Part shown: one piece after another, positions 1-8,933 of the stretch
Layout: each line of letters opens with the position of its first letter
Numbering within the stretch: position 1 is the stretch's first letter
Source: an uncultured Actinomycetes bacterium
Lineage (GTDB): Bacteria; Actinomycetota; Actinomycetes; S36-B12
DNA: 59,154 nt
Direction: 5' to 3'
Assembly: GCA_903960135.1 (NCBI GenBank)
Contig: CAJBZP010000087.1
Location: 1-59,154, forward strand
The notes under the pieces: model-generated
The model's database searches: none
The model's input: the letters and a program-made list of their open reading frames with translations, nothing else
What the model was told of the DNA's origin: nothing
Program-made: the position numbers and the translations under genes

Positions 1-1
1 C

Positions 2-940
2 CCATTCACTCTTATCGAAGGTATGACTATCGCTGGCATTGCCGGTGGTGCTACCAAAGGGCTGATCTACATCAGATCCGAATACCCAGATGCAATCACC
101 ACGATGAAGGCCGCCTTACTGAGCGCGCGTGAATACGGTCTGCTCGGCACCGACGTACTTAGTAGCGGTAAGACCTTTGATATTTCAGTACGAGTCGGTG
201 CGGGCTCCTATGTCTGCGGTGAAGAAACCGCAATGCTCGAAAGCCTTGAGGGCAAACGCGGAATGGTGCGCGCCAAGCCGCCGATCCCAGCCTTGCACGG
301 GCTTTTCGGTGCGCCCACCATCGTCAACAATGTGTTGACCTTGGGCACCGTGCCGATGATCTTGGCCCAAGGCGCCGCCGCCTATCAAGCCCTTGGCGCT
401 GACCGCTCTCGAGGCACCCAGGTGTTCCAACTCGCCGGCAATATCGCTCGGGGTGGGATCGTCGAGCGAGCATTCGGGATCAGCCTCCAGGAGCTGGTTG
501 AGTCGTACGGCGGCGGCACCCGCTCTGGGCGACCGGTGCGATCGGTTCAGGTGGGCGGTCCACTAGGTGCCTACTTCCCGGCGGGTGCCCTCGATGTCGC
601 GATGGATTATGAAGCCCTCATCGCCGCCGGCGGCATGCTTGGGCACGGCGGGATCGTGGTCTTCGACGACAGTGTTGATATGGCCCAGCAAGCAAGATTC
701 GCCATGGAGTTCTGCGCGAAGGAGTCATGCGGCAAGTGCACGCCGTGTCGCGTGGGATCGGTGCGCGGAACAGAAGTAATCGACAAGATCGTCAACAATA
801 TCGATCGGACCGAGAATCTCGAACTACTCAACGATTTGTGCGACCTGATGACCGATGGTTCACTATGTGCTATGGGCGGCTTGACCCCGATGCCGGTACT
901 AAGTGCGCTTCGCCAATTCCCGGAGGATTTCCAGCGATGA
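2..940 (+). CDS. fdsB: NAD-dependent formate dehydrogenase, flavin/NADH-binding beta subunit (NuoF/FdsB-like), 5' partial
   Basis: The reading frame is open from base 2, so the gene begins outside the window; the ATG at 23 is internal (the preceding codons read PFTLIEG, typical NuoF sequence). The protein passes electrons from the formate dehydrogenase Fe-S chain to NAD+ via FMN. Visible marks are the FMN-site motif GAGSYVCGEETA and the 4Fe-4S motif ESCGKCTPCRVG with a later Cys in GSLCAMGG. The stop overlaps the next gene's start (ATGA), so it is translationally coupled to the molybdopterin subunit. Respiratory complex I NuoF is the alternative, but the direct partner is a formate-dehydrogenase-type alpha subunit rather than a NuoG in a nuo operon. 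Confidence 0.9.
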   Translation, partial: PFTLIEGMTIAGIAGGATKGLIYIRSEYPDAITTMKAALLSAREYGLLGTDVLSSGKTFDISVRVGAGSYVCGEETAMLESLEGKRGMVRAKPPIPALHGLFGAPTIVNNVLTLGTVPMILAQGAAAYQALGADRSRGTQVFQLAGNIARGGIVERAFGISLQELVESYGGGTRSGRPVRSVQVGGPLGAYFPAGALDVAMDYEALIAAGGMLGHGGIVVFDDSVDMAQQARFAMEFCAKESCGKCTPCRVGSVRGTEVIDKIVNNIDRTENLELLNDLCDLMTDGSLCAMGGLTPMPVLSALRQFPEDFQR

Positions 941-3900
941 CCATTATGCGCGAGCACGACTACGGTACCCCGGCCAAAGTGGGGAGCGAAACAATCACCG
1001 TCAGCGTCGATGGCCATGATGTTTGTGTACCCGCGGGCACCTCGGTTCTACGCGCGGCCAGTGAAGCAGGGATCCCGATACCAAAGCTCTGCGCAACCGA
1101 CTCGCTCGAGCCATTTGGGTCATGCCGCCTTTGCCTTGTCGAGATCGATGGCAAGAAAGGCACCCCGGCCTCCTGCACCACCCCGTGTGAGCCCGGCATG
1201 GTGGTGCACACCACTTCACCCAAACTCGATCGGCTGCGGCGGGGGGTGATGGAGCTGTACATCTCCGACCATCCACTCGACTGCCTTACTTGCCCGGCAA
1301 ATGGTGACTGCGAACTACAAGATATGGCCGGGGTGGTCGGGCTGCGCGAAGTTCGTTACGGGTATGCCGGTGAGAACCACCTTGATGCGCCAACCGACGA
1401 CAGCAATCCGTACTTCTCCTTCGACGAGAGCAAGTGCATTGTCTGCAGCCGATGCGTGCGGGCGTGCAGTGAAGTCCAAGGCACCTTCGCGCTGACCATT
1501 GAGGGGCGCGGATTCAACTCCAAAGTCAGCCCGGGTGGCCTTAGCTTCCTAGATAGTGAGTGTGTCTCCTGTGGTGCCTGCGTGCAGGCCTGCCCGACAT
1601 CAACCCTGCAAGAAAAAGCGGTGATCGAGCTCGGCACTCCCACCCGCACCGTGCTGACCACCTGCGCTTACTGCGGTGTTGGGTGCACGTTCAAAGCCGA
1701 GATGCGCGGTGACGAATTAGTTCGCATGGTGCCCTATAAGGATGGGGGTGCCAACGAAGGTCACTCCTGCGTCAAGGGTCGCTTCGCCTTCGGCTACACC
1801 ACGCACCCCGATCGAATTCTCAAGCCAATGATTAGAGAAGCCATCACCGACCCTTGGCGCGAAGTCCCATGGGAGGAGGCGATTGGCTACGCAGCCAAGC
1901 GGCTCATCGAGATTCAGAGCGAATCCGGTGTCGACAGCATCGGTGGTATCACCTCATCTAGGTGCACCAACGAGGATGTGTTTGTAGTCCAAAAGCTCGT
2001 GCGAGCAGGTTTCGGAAACAACAATGTGGATACCTGCGCTCGGGTCTGCCACTCACCTACTGGATACGGGCTTAGCAAGACCTTTGGCACCTCGGCCGGA
2101 ACACAGGACTTTAAGTCAGTTGAGAAATCCGACGTGATCTTGGTAATTGGTGCCAACCCGACCGAAGCGCATCCGGTATTTGGGTCCCGGATGAAGCGCC
2201 GCCTGCGCGCCGGTGCGAAACTGATTGTCATTGATCCGCGCCGCACCGATTTGGTTCGTTCACCACATATCGAGGCCGACTACCACCTCCAGTTGCAGCC
2301 GGGCACCAACGTTGCGGTCATCAATGCGCTCGCTCATGTCATCTTGACCGAGGGACTCCATGACAAAGCATTCGTGGCTGCGCGCTGTGATGACGAATCT
2401 TTCCAGGCGTGGGAGGAGTTCATTAGGCTCCCCAGCAACAGCCCGGAAGCAGTGGCCACCGAATCCGGGGTGCCGGCTGAAGATCTTAGAAGTGCGGCCC
2501 GCCTCTACGCCGCTGGCCCGAACTCCGCCATCTACTACGGCCTCGGGGTCACCGAGCACAGCCAAGGCTCAACCATGGTCATCGGTATGGCCAATTTGGC
2601 CATGCTCACCGGAAGTATTGGTCGCGAGGGAGTTGGGGTTAACCCACTGCGTGGGCAGAACAATGTGCAGGGCTCGTGTGACATGGGCTCCTTCCCCCAC
2701 GAGTACTCCGGCTACCGGCATGTATCGGATGATGCGGTGCGTCAGCAATTCGAGTCACTTTGGGGCCGCGAGTTGCAATCAGCACCCGGGCTGCGCATAC
2801 CTAACATGCTTGATGCGGCGGTGGTCGGAAGTTTCCGTGGCATTTACATCCAAGGCGAGGACATCGCTCAGTCTGATCCAAACACCACGCATGTGACGAA
2901 TGCGCTGGCCGCAATGGACTTAGTCATCGTGCAGGATCTGTTCCTAAACGAAACGTCGGCCTACGCTCATGTCTTCTTACCCGGAACTTCATTCTTAGAA
3001 AAGGACGGCACTTTCACCAACGCCGAACGCCGCATAAATCGAGTGCGCCCAATCATGGCTAGTCGAACAGGTAAGTCCGAATGGGAAGTAACCTGTGACC
3101 TGGCAAAAGCCCTCGGCTACCCAATGCACTACGACGATGCCTCGCAAATTATGGATGAAATCGCACAGGTCACCCCAACTTTCGCCGGTGTCTCCTTCAA
3201 GAAGCTCGATGAGCTGGGCAGTATCCAATGGCCATGCAACAGCGCGCATCCAGAGGGCACGCCGACTATGCATATCGGTGAGTTCACCCGAGGTGAAGGC
3301 CGTTTCATTGAAACCCCCTACGTACCAACCCCTGAGCGGTCAACTCGGCGCTACCCGCTGCTCCTCACCACCGGTCGTGCAGTCAGCCAGTACAACGTGG
3401 GGGCGCAAACAAGGCGGACCGCAAATGTGATCTGGCAATCTGAGGATGTCCTGGATATTCATGAAGCCGATGCACAGCTGCGTGGGGTTGCTGATGGCTC
3501 CTGGGTTGAGCTTGCCAGCCGCGTTGGCAAGACGAGGATGCGAGCACGCATCTCCGAGCGCGTGCCCCCCGGCGTCGTTTACACGACCTTTCACTTCCCG
3601 GTGAGCGGTGCCAATGTCGTGACCACCGAGTACTCGGACTGGGCGACCAACTGCCCGGAATACAAAGTCACCGCCGTCGAGGTGCGGCCTACCCTTCAGG
3701 CCGGCGGGGCGGCATCGGCCCAAGATCTAGGCCTCGAAGAGGTCCGCGTTGAGGTGCACGAGGATGCCACCGCAACTTTGGTACGTATGGCAAATGAGAT
3801 CACCTCAAATTGCAGCCACCTGCACCAACTTGCCGCCATCGAAGCCGTGGCCACCCATCTGCGGATGTATTGGACCCCGCAGATGATCGCTGACCTAACC

Positions 3901-3984
3901 GCCCATGCGGTGGCCCACCCCGAAGACCTGCAGGATGTGGCATTGGTCGCACTCGGGGAACTACCCGCAGCCATGGCCACCTGA
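937..3984 (+). CDS. fdsA: Formate dehydrogenase alpha subunit (bis-MGD Mo/W) with fused C-terminal FdsD-like segment
   Basis: This is the catalytic subunit oxidising formate to CO2 (1015 aa from the ATG overlapping the fdsB stop; the longer track ORF is an upstream extension). In order: an N-terminal 2Fe-2S domain (CATDSLEPFGSCRLC then C), a His/Cys cluster motif (HPLDCLTCPANGDC), two ferredoxin-type 4Fe-4S motifs (CIVCSRCVRAC, CVSCGACVQAC), a further 4Fe-4S site (CAYCGVGC) and the molybdopterin domains. The metal ligand position in ARVCHSPT is Cys371 rather than selenocysteine. The last ~70 residues (LVRMANEI ... HLRMYWTPQMIADL) resemble the small FdsD/delta subunit, which is normally a separate protein. 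The product is probably cytosolic. Confidence 0.93.
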   Translation: MTIMREHDYGTPAKVGSETITVSVDGHDVCVPAGTSVLRAASEAGIPIPKLCATDSLEPFGSCRLCLVEIDGKKGTPASCTTPCEPGMVVHTTSPKLDRLRRGVMELYISDHPLDCLTCPANGDCELQDMAGVVGLREVRYGYAGENHLDAPTDDSNPYFSFDESKCIVCSRCVRACSEVQGTFALTIEGRGFNSKVSPGGLSFLDSECVSCGACVQACPTSTLQEKAVIELGTPTRTVLTTCAYCGVGCTFKAEMRGDELVRMVPYKDGGANEGHSCVKGRFAFGYTTHPDRILKPMIREAITDPWREVPWEEAIGYAAKRLIEIQSESGVDSIGGITSSRCTNEDVFVVQKLVRAGFGNNNVDTCARVCHSPTGYGLSKTFGTSAGTQDFKSVEKSDVILVIGANPTEAHPVFGSRMKRRLRAGAKLIVIDPRRTDLVRSPHIEADYHLQLQPGTNVAVINALAHVILTEGLHDKAFVAARCDDESFQAWEEFIRLPSNSPEAVATESGVPAEDLRSAARLYAAGPNSAIYYGLGVTEHSQGSTMVIGMANLAMLTGSIGREGVGVNPLRGQNNVQGSCDMGSFPHEYSGYRHVSDDAVRQQFESLWGRELQSAPGLRIPNMLDAAVVGSFRGIYIQGEDIAQSDPNTTHVTNALAAMDLVIVQDLFLNETSAYAHVFLPGTSFLEKDGTFTNAERRINRVRPIMASRTGKSEWEVTCDLAKALGYPMHYDDASQIMDEIAQVTPTFAGVSFKKLDELGSIQWPCNSAHPEGTPTMHIGEFTRGEGRFIETPYVPTPERSTRRYPLLLTTGRAVSQYNVGAQTRRTANVIWQSEDVLDIHEADAQLRGVADGSWVELASRVGKTRMRARISERVPPGVVYTTFHFPVSGANVVTTEYSDWATNCPEYKVTAVEVRPTLQAGGAASAQDLGLEEVRVEVHEDATATLVRMANEITSNCSHLHQLAAIEAVATHLRMYWTPQMIADLTAHAVAHPEDLQDVALVALGELPAAMAT

Positions 3985-4055
3985 TTCGACTACGCTCAGG
4001 CTCTAGCATCGCTTTGGCAGCATCTTGAGTTGATTCACGTCTGCATGGAGGTACC

Positions 4056-6263
4056 GTGCTTCTTCGCGCCGTAATCGGGGTGCTTCTCACCGTAATTTTG
4101 CTTGGCCTCGCGGCGAAGCGTGGGCTCTTTCTCTTCACCTTGGTGCGCACCGGCAATCCAGCCGTTGGCCGCACCCAGAACGCACCTAAGCGAGTCGAGG
4201 CCGAGGCCACCGAGGTACTGGGGCAGCGCAAATTACTTAAGTGGGCGGTGCCTGGTATCGCGCACGTTTTCGCCTTCTGGGGCTTCTTGGTCCTTGGCCT
4301 GACGATATTGGAGGCCTACGGCGCCCTGTTCATCGCGGACTTTGGGATTCCCGTTGTCGGGCGTTGGGCGATCATTGGCTTCCTTGAGGATCTCTTTGGC
4401 GTACTTGTTCTAATCGGCATCGGCTTATTCGCGATCATTCGACTTACCAACAACCCCGCCAAGGAAGGTCGTTCATCACGGTTCTTCGGCAGCCATACCA
4501 AGGGCGCTTGGCTCATTTTATTCATGATCTTCAACGTGGTCTGGACCTTGTTCCTCTACCGAGGCGCGCAAGCGGCACTTGGCAACCTCCCGTTTGAAAG
4601 TGGGGCCTTCTTCTCCGACTGGATCGGCACCTGGTTCTCGGGATTGAGCGAGGAGACCCTGGTCATCATCGAGACCGTTGGCATCTGGTTGCAAATCGGT
4701 GTCGTGCTCGTCTTCTTGCTGATCGTGCTGTACTCCAAGCACCTGCATATCGCGACGGCACCGGTGAACGTCTACACCTCGCGCCGCCCCGATGCCCTCG
4801 GCCCATTGCTGCCTATCTACTACCAAGGTGCGCCGGTCAATTTCGAGGATCCGCCCGATGATGCGCTGTTTGGCAAAGGCCACATCTCAGACTTCACTTG
4901 GAAGAACTACATCGACTTCATGGCCTGCACCGAATGTGGTCGGTGCCAGTCACAGTGTCCGGCTTGGAATACCGGCAAGCCGCTCAGCCCCAAACTCCTG
5001 ATCATGGATTTGCGCGAGAACCTCTTCGCATCGGCTCCTTATCTCGAGGCCGGGCGCCTGTTCAGTAAATATCAGGGGAAGGTGGCCGAGCCGGGTGAGT
5101 TGCTGCCCGAAGCCCTCGCCTATGTATCACCCGAGGTTCAAGGGGAAGTGCAGCGGCCGTTTATTGGCTCGCGCGAAGGCAGCGAGCACTCCGGTGATGA
5201 TGGCTACACCTTCGACGGCCACCGCACCACCGGCCTTGACCTGCCAATAATCGACGAGGCCGCGCTTTGGAGTTGCACGATGTGCGGGGCCTGCGTCAAT
5301 CAGTGCCCGGTCGATATTGAGCATATTGACCATATCGCCGACATGCGTCGCAATCAGGTCATGATCGCAACTGAGTTTCCAAGCGAGCTCAACGGGATGT
5401 TCAAGAACATCGAGGCCAAGGGTAACCCGTGGGGCATGAATGCCGCTGATCGAAACGGCTGGATCACCGAGGTTGACTTCGAGGTCAATATCTTCGGGGG
5501 CAATGGCGAGGATGTCATCCCCGAGGACGTCGACTACCTATTTTGGGTTGGCTGCGCGGGCGCCTTCGAAGATCGAGCCAAGCGCACCACCAAAGCGGTT
5601 GCAGAGTTGCTGCATATCGCTGGGGTGAACTTCATGGTGCTAGGTGAAGGCGAAACTTGCACCGGTGATCCGGCACGCCGAGCAGGTAATGAATTCCTCT
5701 TCCAGATGCAGGGCATGCAAAATGTCGAGGTACTAAACGAGATCAAGGCGAAGAAAATCGTCGTTACCTGCCCCCACTGCTTAAACACCCTCAAGCGCGA
5801 GTATCCGCAACTTGGTGGCAACTACGAAGTAGTTCACCACACGCAGTTGCTCAATGATCTGGTCAAGGCCGGTCGCTTGACACCCGTCAGCAAGATCGAA
5901 GAGAAAGTCACCTACCACGATCCGTGCTATCTGGGTCGTCATAACAAGGTATATGTGCCACCGCGCGACCTAATTGATGCCACCGGCGTTGACAGAGTCG
6001 AGATGGAACGCCATGGCGATAAGTCCTTCTGCTGCGGCGCCGGTGGTGCCCGCATGTGGATGGAAGAAAAGATCGGTACCAAGGTGAACATGAATCGCGG
6101 TGATGAGGCCATCGCGACCGGGGCCGCCAAGATTGCCGTTGCCTGTCCGTTCTGTTCGGTGATGCTCAATGACGCAGTGACCACCCGGCAGCAAGAAGGT
6201 GGCGCTCTTGGCGTGGAGGTTGTCGACGTTGCGACGCTGCTGCTGTCAGCAAGCAAGGGCTAG
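4056..6263 (+). CDS. etfD: EtfD-like membrane Fe-S reductase (ETF:menaquinone oxidoreductase type)
   Basis: This 735 aa protein matches the architecture of mycobacterial Rv0338c/EtfD, which passes electrons from electron-transfer flavoprotein (beta-oxidation) to the quinone pool. The N-terminal ~240 residues hold about five hydrophobic membrane segments. They are followed by two 4Fe-4S motifs (CTECGRCQSQC from C291, CTMCGACVNQC from C407) and two CCG-type cysteine-rich domains (CPHCLNTL, FCCGAGGARMW, CPFCSVML). The start is GTG with GGAGG four bases upstream. It lies 71 bp after the formate dehydrogenase genes in the same direction, so electrons from both may feed one quinone pool; that link is inference. 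A FadE5-like acyl-CoA dehydrogenase is encoded ~10 kb away. A heterodisulfide-reductase-related protein of other function is the alternative. Confidence 0.85.
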   Translation: MLLRAVIGVLLTVILLGLAAKRGLFLFTLVRTGNPAVGRTQNAPKRVEAEATEVLGQRKLLKWAVPGIAHVFAFWGFLVLGLTILEAYGALFIADFGIPVVGRWAIIGFLEDLFGVLVLIGIGLFAIIRLTNNPAKEGRSSRFFGSHTKGAWLILFMIFNVVWTLFLYRGAQAALGNLPFESGAFFSDWIGTWFSGLSEETLVIIETVGIWLQIGVVLVFLLIVLYSKHLHIATAPVNVYTSRRPDALGPLLPIYYQGAPVNFEDPPDDALFGKGHISDFTWKNYIDFMACTECGRCQSQCPAWNTGKPLSPKLLIMDLRENLFASAPYLEAGRLFSKYQGKVAEPGELLPEALAYVSPEVQGEVQRPFIGSREGSEHSGDDGYTFDGHRTTGLDLPIIDEAALWSCTMCGACVNQCPVDIEHIDHIADMRRNQVMIATEFPSELNGMFKNIEAKGNPWGMNAADRNGWITEVDFEVNIFGGNGEDVIPEDVDYLFWVGCAGAFEDRAKRTTKAVAELLHIAGVNFMVLGEGETCTGDPARRAGNEFLFQMQGMQNVEVLNEIKAKKIVVTCPHCLNTLKREYPQLGGNYEVVHHTQLLNDLVKAGRLTPVSKIEEKVTYHDPCYLGRHNKVYVPPRDLIDATGVDRVEMERHGDKSFCCGAGGARMWMEEKIGTKVNMNRGDEAIATGAAKIAVACPFCSVMLNDAVTTRQQEGGALGVEVVDVATLLLSASKG

Positions 6264-6269
6264 CTGCAA

Positions 6270-6608
6270 CTATCCAGCTTTAACCCGGGCTTCGAAATCC
6301 GCTTCAACTGACGTCTCGACGTGATCCTCGTGCGGCACTAAGCGCAAGTCGACATCTAATGCCACTAATAGCCGGGTTAGTGTCGCGGTGGTAGGTGAGG
6401 TTAATCCGCTTTCAATTCGACTTATTTCGCACTGGGTGACCCCGGAAATTCGAGTCAGGGCCGCCTGAGTCAGGTGGCGTGCCTTTCGCGCATGGGCCAA
6501 TTCCGCGCACAGGCCCAGGGCTTTCGCGCGCGCGCGGTGATCAAGTAGCTCAGCAGGTGACATGCCGTCCTCAACTTCAGCTACGAAACTTCGCCAACTA
6601 GGTGCCAT
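6270..6608 (-). CDS. XRE-family antitoxin (HigA-like)
   Basis: A 112 aa protein with a helix-turn-helix of the XRE type at about residues 50-85 (LTQAALTRISGVTQCEISRIESG). It is the second gene of a two-gene minus-strand module, directly after a RelE/HigB-like toxin gene (35 bp gap). The toxin-first order is typical of HigBA. The start ATG has a strong ribosome binding site (GGGAGGGG) just upstream, unlike the toxin gene. It probably neutralises the toxin and represses the operon. It converges with etfD, leaving only 6 bp between them. Confidence 0.85.
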   Translation of the reverse strand: MAPSWRSFVAEVEDGMSPAELLDHRARAKALGLCAELAHARKARHLTQAALTRISGVTQCEISRIESGLTSPTTATLTRLLVALDVDLRLVPHEDHVETSVEADFEARVKAG

Positions 6609-6643
6609 AACCCCTCCCTGATTATACAGAAATCTATATATTA
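6609..6643 (-). promoter_or_regulatory. Toxin-antitoxin intergenic region with TATAAT-like box and strong RBS
   Basis: Read on the minus strand, the spacer contains CTGTATAATCAGGGAGGGG directly before the antitoxin ATG. TATAAT could serve as a -10 box for an antitoxin-only transcript, and GGGAGGGG is a strong Shine-Dalgarno sequence. This would favour antitoxin over toxin synthesis. It is AT-rich compared with its surroundings. The box sits very close to the start codon, so the promoter reading is tentative. Confidence 0.35.
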
Positions 6644-6979
6644 TCAGATGTTTCTTTGTTGTCCAAATTCCCGAAGCCGACCCCGTGCGGTCACGATTTC
6701 GCGTTGTTGGCGTCGCTTACTTGGGTCGCGCCCTTTGTCATAGCCACCCAATATGAGAACCTGCCGACTCCCATGAAAATGCACGAAGACCCGCAAGCGA
6801 GCCTCCTGCCCAACGCCCGAAAGTCGCCCACGAATTCGTAACTCAACGAGTCCACTTCCCAATGACTTGAGCAATGGCGTCTCCAATAACATCGGGCCTC
6901 TCACCTCAACGGTTTCTGCGACGAAACTAGCAACCAATTCACGTTTTGCAGGCGATAGTTCGTTCAGCCATCTGCCCAC
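6644..6979 (-). CDS. RelE/HigB-like (phage Gp49-like) toxin, start uncertain
   Basis: This 111 aa protein resembles the Gp49/HigB branch of RelE-fold mRNA interferases (LVELRIRGRLSGVGQEARLRVFVHF, then a basic C-terminal helix). It precedes an XRE antitoxin gene, the usual HigBA order. The track start is GTG at 6979, but family-like coding continues upstream in the same frame without a standard start: the codons back to the stop at 7021-7019 read ISFYVDEYGRVP, which is how these proteins normally begin. No good ribosome binding site precedes the GTG. It may use a non-canonical start, be translated poorly, or be damaged at its 5' end. Confidence 0.75.
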   Translation of the reverse strand: MGRWLNELSPAKRELVASFVAETVEVRGPMLLETPLLKSLGSGLVELRIRGRLSGVGQEARLRVFVHFHGSRQVLILGGYDKGRDPSKRRQQREIVTARGRLREFGQQRNI

Positions 6980-7094
6980 AGGGACACGCCCATACTCATC
7001 AACATAGAAGGAGATTGTTCAGGTCACGCGTTAAGAATCAGCGAGCCTTCACCAACTCACCAGCACCAATGTTCGGGCTGTGGATGGCTAGTCG

Positions 7095-7670
7095 CTAAAC
7101 GTCAGTGCGGTGGAACTTCGCAAATGACCGACTAGCTGTCGGCCCGCGCTGGCCTTGATACCGCGAGCCATATTTCTCGGAGCCGTACGGGTGCTCCGCC
7201 GGGCTAGAGAGTCGGAACAAGCACAGCTGGCCGATCTTCATGCCGGGATACAACATGATCGGCAAGGTCGCGACATTGGAAAGTTCAAGGGTGACATGGC
7301 CGGAGAACCCTGGGTCAATGAACCCAGCCGTGGAATGGGTCAGCAGACCGAGGCGGCCAAGTGACGACTTGCCTTCTAGCCGCCCGGCGATGTCATCCGG
7401 CAATGTCACAACCTCGTAGGTTGACCCAAGGACGAACTCACCGGGGTGCAAGATGAATGGATCATTACCTTCGGGCTCAATCAATCGTGTTAGCTCTGGT
7501 TGCTCGATGCTGGGATCAATATGCGGGTAGCGATGATTCTCAAAAACCCGGAAGAGGCGATCAAGGCGCACGTCGATACTGGATGGCTGAATCATTCCCG
7601 GATCAAAGGGCTCGATGGCCACGCGAGCGGCGGCTATCTCAGCCTTGATATCCCGATCCGAAAGAAGCAC
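7095..7670 (-). CDS. dcd: dCTP deaminase (Dcd), likely bifunctional dCTP deaminase/dUTPase
   Basis: The 191 aa length and sequence fit the trimeric dUTPase-fold dCTP deaminase family. Visible motifs include [24 protein letters not shown] (nucleotide binding, catalytic Glu region) and [18 protein letters not shown]. The C-terminal stretch [13 protein letters not shown] resembles the actinobacterial enzyme, which in M. tuberculosis both deaminates dCTP and hydrolyses dUTP; the second activity is inferred. The start is GTG. The protein supplies dUMP for thymidylate synthesis and limits uracil in DNA. Confidence 0.95.
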   Translation of the reverse strand: MLLSDRDIKAEIAAARVAIEPFDPGMIQPSSIDVRLDRLFRVFENHRYPHIDPSIEQPELTRLIEPEGNDPFILHPGEFVLGSTYEVVTLPDDIAGRLEGKSSLGRLGLLTHSTAGFIDPGFSGHVTLELSNVATLPIMLYPGMKIGQLCLFRLSSPAEHPYGSEKYGSRYQGQRGPTASRSFAKFHRTDV

Positions 7671-7712
7671 CCGCGAAGGGTACCAACACCTGGCACTACC
7701 TGGTGAGTTGAT

Positions 7713-8105
7713 CTAGCTGTCGAATGCCGATAGGTCATCTGGGGCGTCGGCGGCGCAGGCCTCAAGGGCGGCCAGCGGCACAATTGACAGCGCCTGCTCA
7801 TTGGTTGCCCGTAGTAACACCGGCGACGAAACACCGGCTTCGTAGGACTGCAGCCACCGCCCCGCGCATACCGCCCACCGATCCCCGGCGGTAAGGCCCG
7901 GGAAGCCGTACTGGGGCACCGGGGTGCTGAGGTCATTACCTATTGCCTGTTGATGCTCGAGAAACTCAGTGGTAACCACCACGCAGACGGTATGTGAGCC
8001 AAGATCATCGGGCCCCGTGTTGCAAAAGCCATCACGGTAGAACCCGGTTAACGGCTCAAGACTGCAAATCTCTAGATCGGACCCAAGCACATTGTGTTGC
8101 CCCAT
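7713..8105 (-). CDS. DUF2237 family protein
   Basis: A 130 aa protein carrying the DUF2237 signature almost end to end: NVLGSDLEICSLEPLTGFYR, CNTGPDDLGSHTVCVVVT, GNDLSTPVPQYGFPGL and GDRWAVCAGRW. The family is widespread in bacteria, has several conserved Cys residues and has no established function that I know of. It lies 42 bp upstream of dcd on the same strand, so it may be cotranscribed with it. The start is ATG. Confidence 0.92.
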   Translation of the reverse strand: MGQHNVLGSDLEICSLEPLTGFYRDGFCNTGPDDLGSHTVCVVVTTEFLEHQQAIGNDLSTPVPQYGFPGLTAGDRWAVCAGRWLQSYEAGVSSPVLLRATNEQALSIVPLAALEACAADAPDDLSAFDS

Positions 8106-8130
8106 GACTGAAAACTACCGCGTTAAGCGA

Positions 8131-8865
8131 TTATTCGCTGACGATTTCGGCGGGGACACCGAGCATCACATCAGGCCTCGGCAAGTTCACCAGGTAAATC
8201 GTAGCAAGGACCATGAGCACTAAGCCAAGGCCGATCAACCCATACCGCAGGGAAACCATCGTGAAAGTGCTACCAATCCCGACGAGGAACAAGACGCCGG
8301 CTAGCAGCACCGTGAGTCGAATGTATTTATCGGACATGATCCCCAGTTCTACCCCTTCGAGATGACTTGCCTCCGCCTTTGCCTTCAAGACATTGCTCTC
8401 ATCAATTAGCGGTCGCGTGTACTCCGCCATGTCGAATGGGGTCGCAGGTGCATCGAAATTTGTCTCGGGATTGGTTGCCAGCCACGCCCTAAAGGCGATT
8501 TCTAGATCGGGTTGAAATCGCTGCTCCGCGAACGCGATTGCGCTCGAGTCACCTGACGTCTTCGCCTGCAACCAGGCAAAGAAAGCGGACTCGTCGAAAT
8601 TCTGTTCTTCATTGGATTCAATTGCCTTGGCGGCCGCATCGGTATCGGCAATCGACGATTCCGCAAAGGCCACTCGGGATTCAGTTCCATAGGCAGCAGC
8701 CGCGAACCCCGACCACGCCGCCATCACTGTCACAATGGCCAGCAGAACTGCTTCCGCAATCTGCACGATGCGCCAGTGCCCGGCCGGCTGCCCGTGCGCA
8801 TTGGTGTGCTGTTGGTGCCGGTGGGCCTCGTGTGCCACCTCAACCGGCGACAGTGACTCTCCCAT
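8131..8865 (-). CDS. Membrane protein of unknown function with extended extracytoplasmic helical domain
   Basis: I chose the ATG at 8865 (244 aa); the track ORF starts at a TTG 18 codons upstream, which has no better ribosome binding site. Residues ~30-58 form one hydrophobic segment (AVLLAIVTVMAAWSGFAAAA), followed by ~120 residues rich in Ala, Glu and Asp that look helical. Two hydrophobic segments follow near the C-terminus. The overall plan resembles DUF4337-like membrane proteins, but I do not recognise it with certainty. It is divergent from the channel-like gene on the other strand, with ~70 bp between starts. Confidence 0.7.
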   Translation of the reverse strand: MGESLSPVEVAHEAHRHQQHTNAHGQPAGHWRIVQIAEAVLLAIVTVMAAWSGFAAAAYGTESRVAFAESSIADTDAAAKAIESNEEQNFDESAFFAWLQAKTSGDSSAIAFAEQRFQPDLEIAFRAWLATNPETNFDAPATPFDMAEYTRPLIDESNVLKAKAEASHLEGVELGIMSDKYIRLTVLLAGVLFLVGIGSTFTMVSLRYGLIGLGLVLMVLATIYLVNLPRPDVMLGVPAEIVSE

Positions 8866-8933
8866 TGCTACCCCAGCCCTTAGTGATTCCGATGCTGCAC
8901 GACCAAGTTGCCTTGCCAATTATGCTACCGACT

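Noticed and set aside
727-936. 70-codon N-terminal extension of the formate dehydrogenase alpha ORF
   Set aside because: It overlaps fdsB in another frame, and the ATG at 937 overlaps the fdsB stop and starts family-like sequence.
8538-8921. Long N-terminal extension of the plus-strand membrane protein ORF
   Set aside because: It is antisense to the minus-strand gene, Arg/Pro-rich and unlike protein; coding begins at ATG 8922 or 8934.
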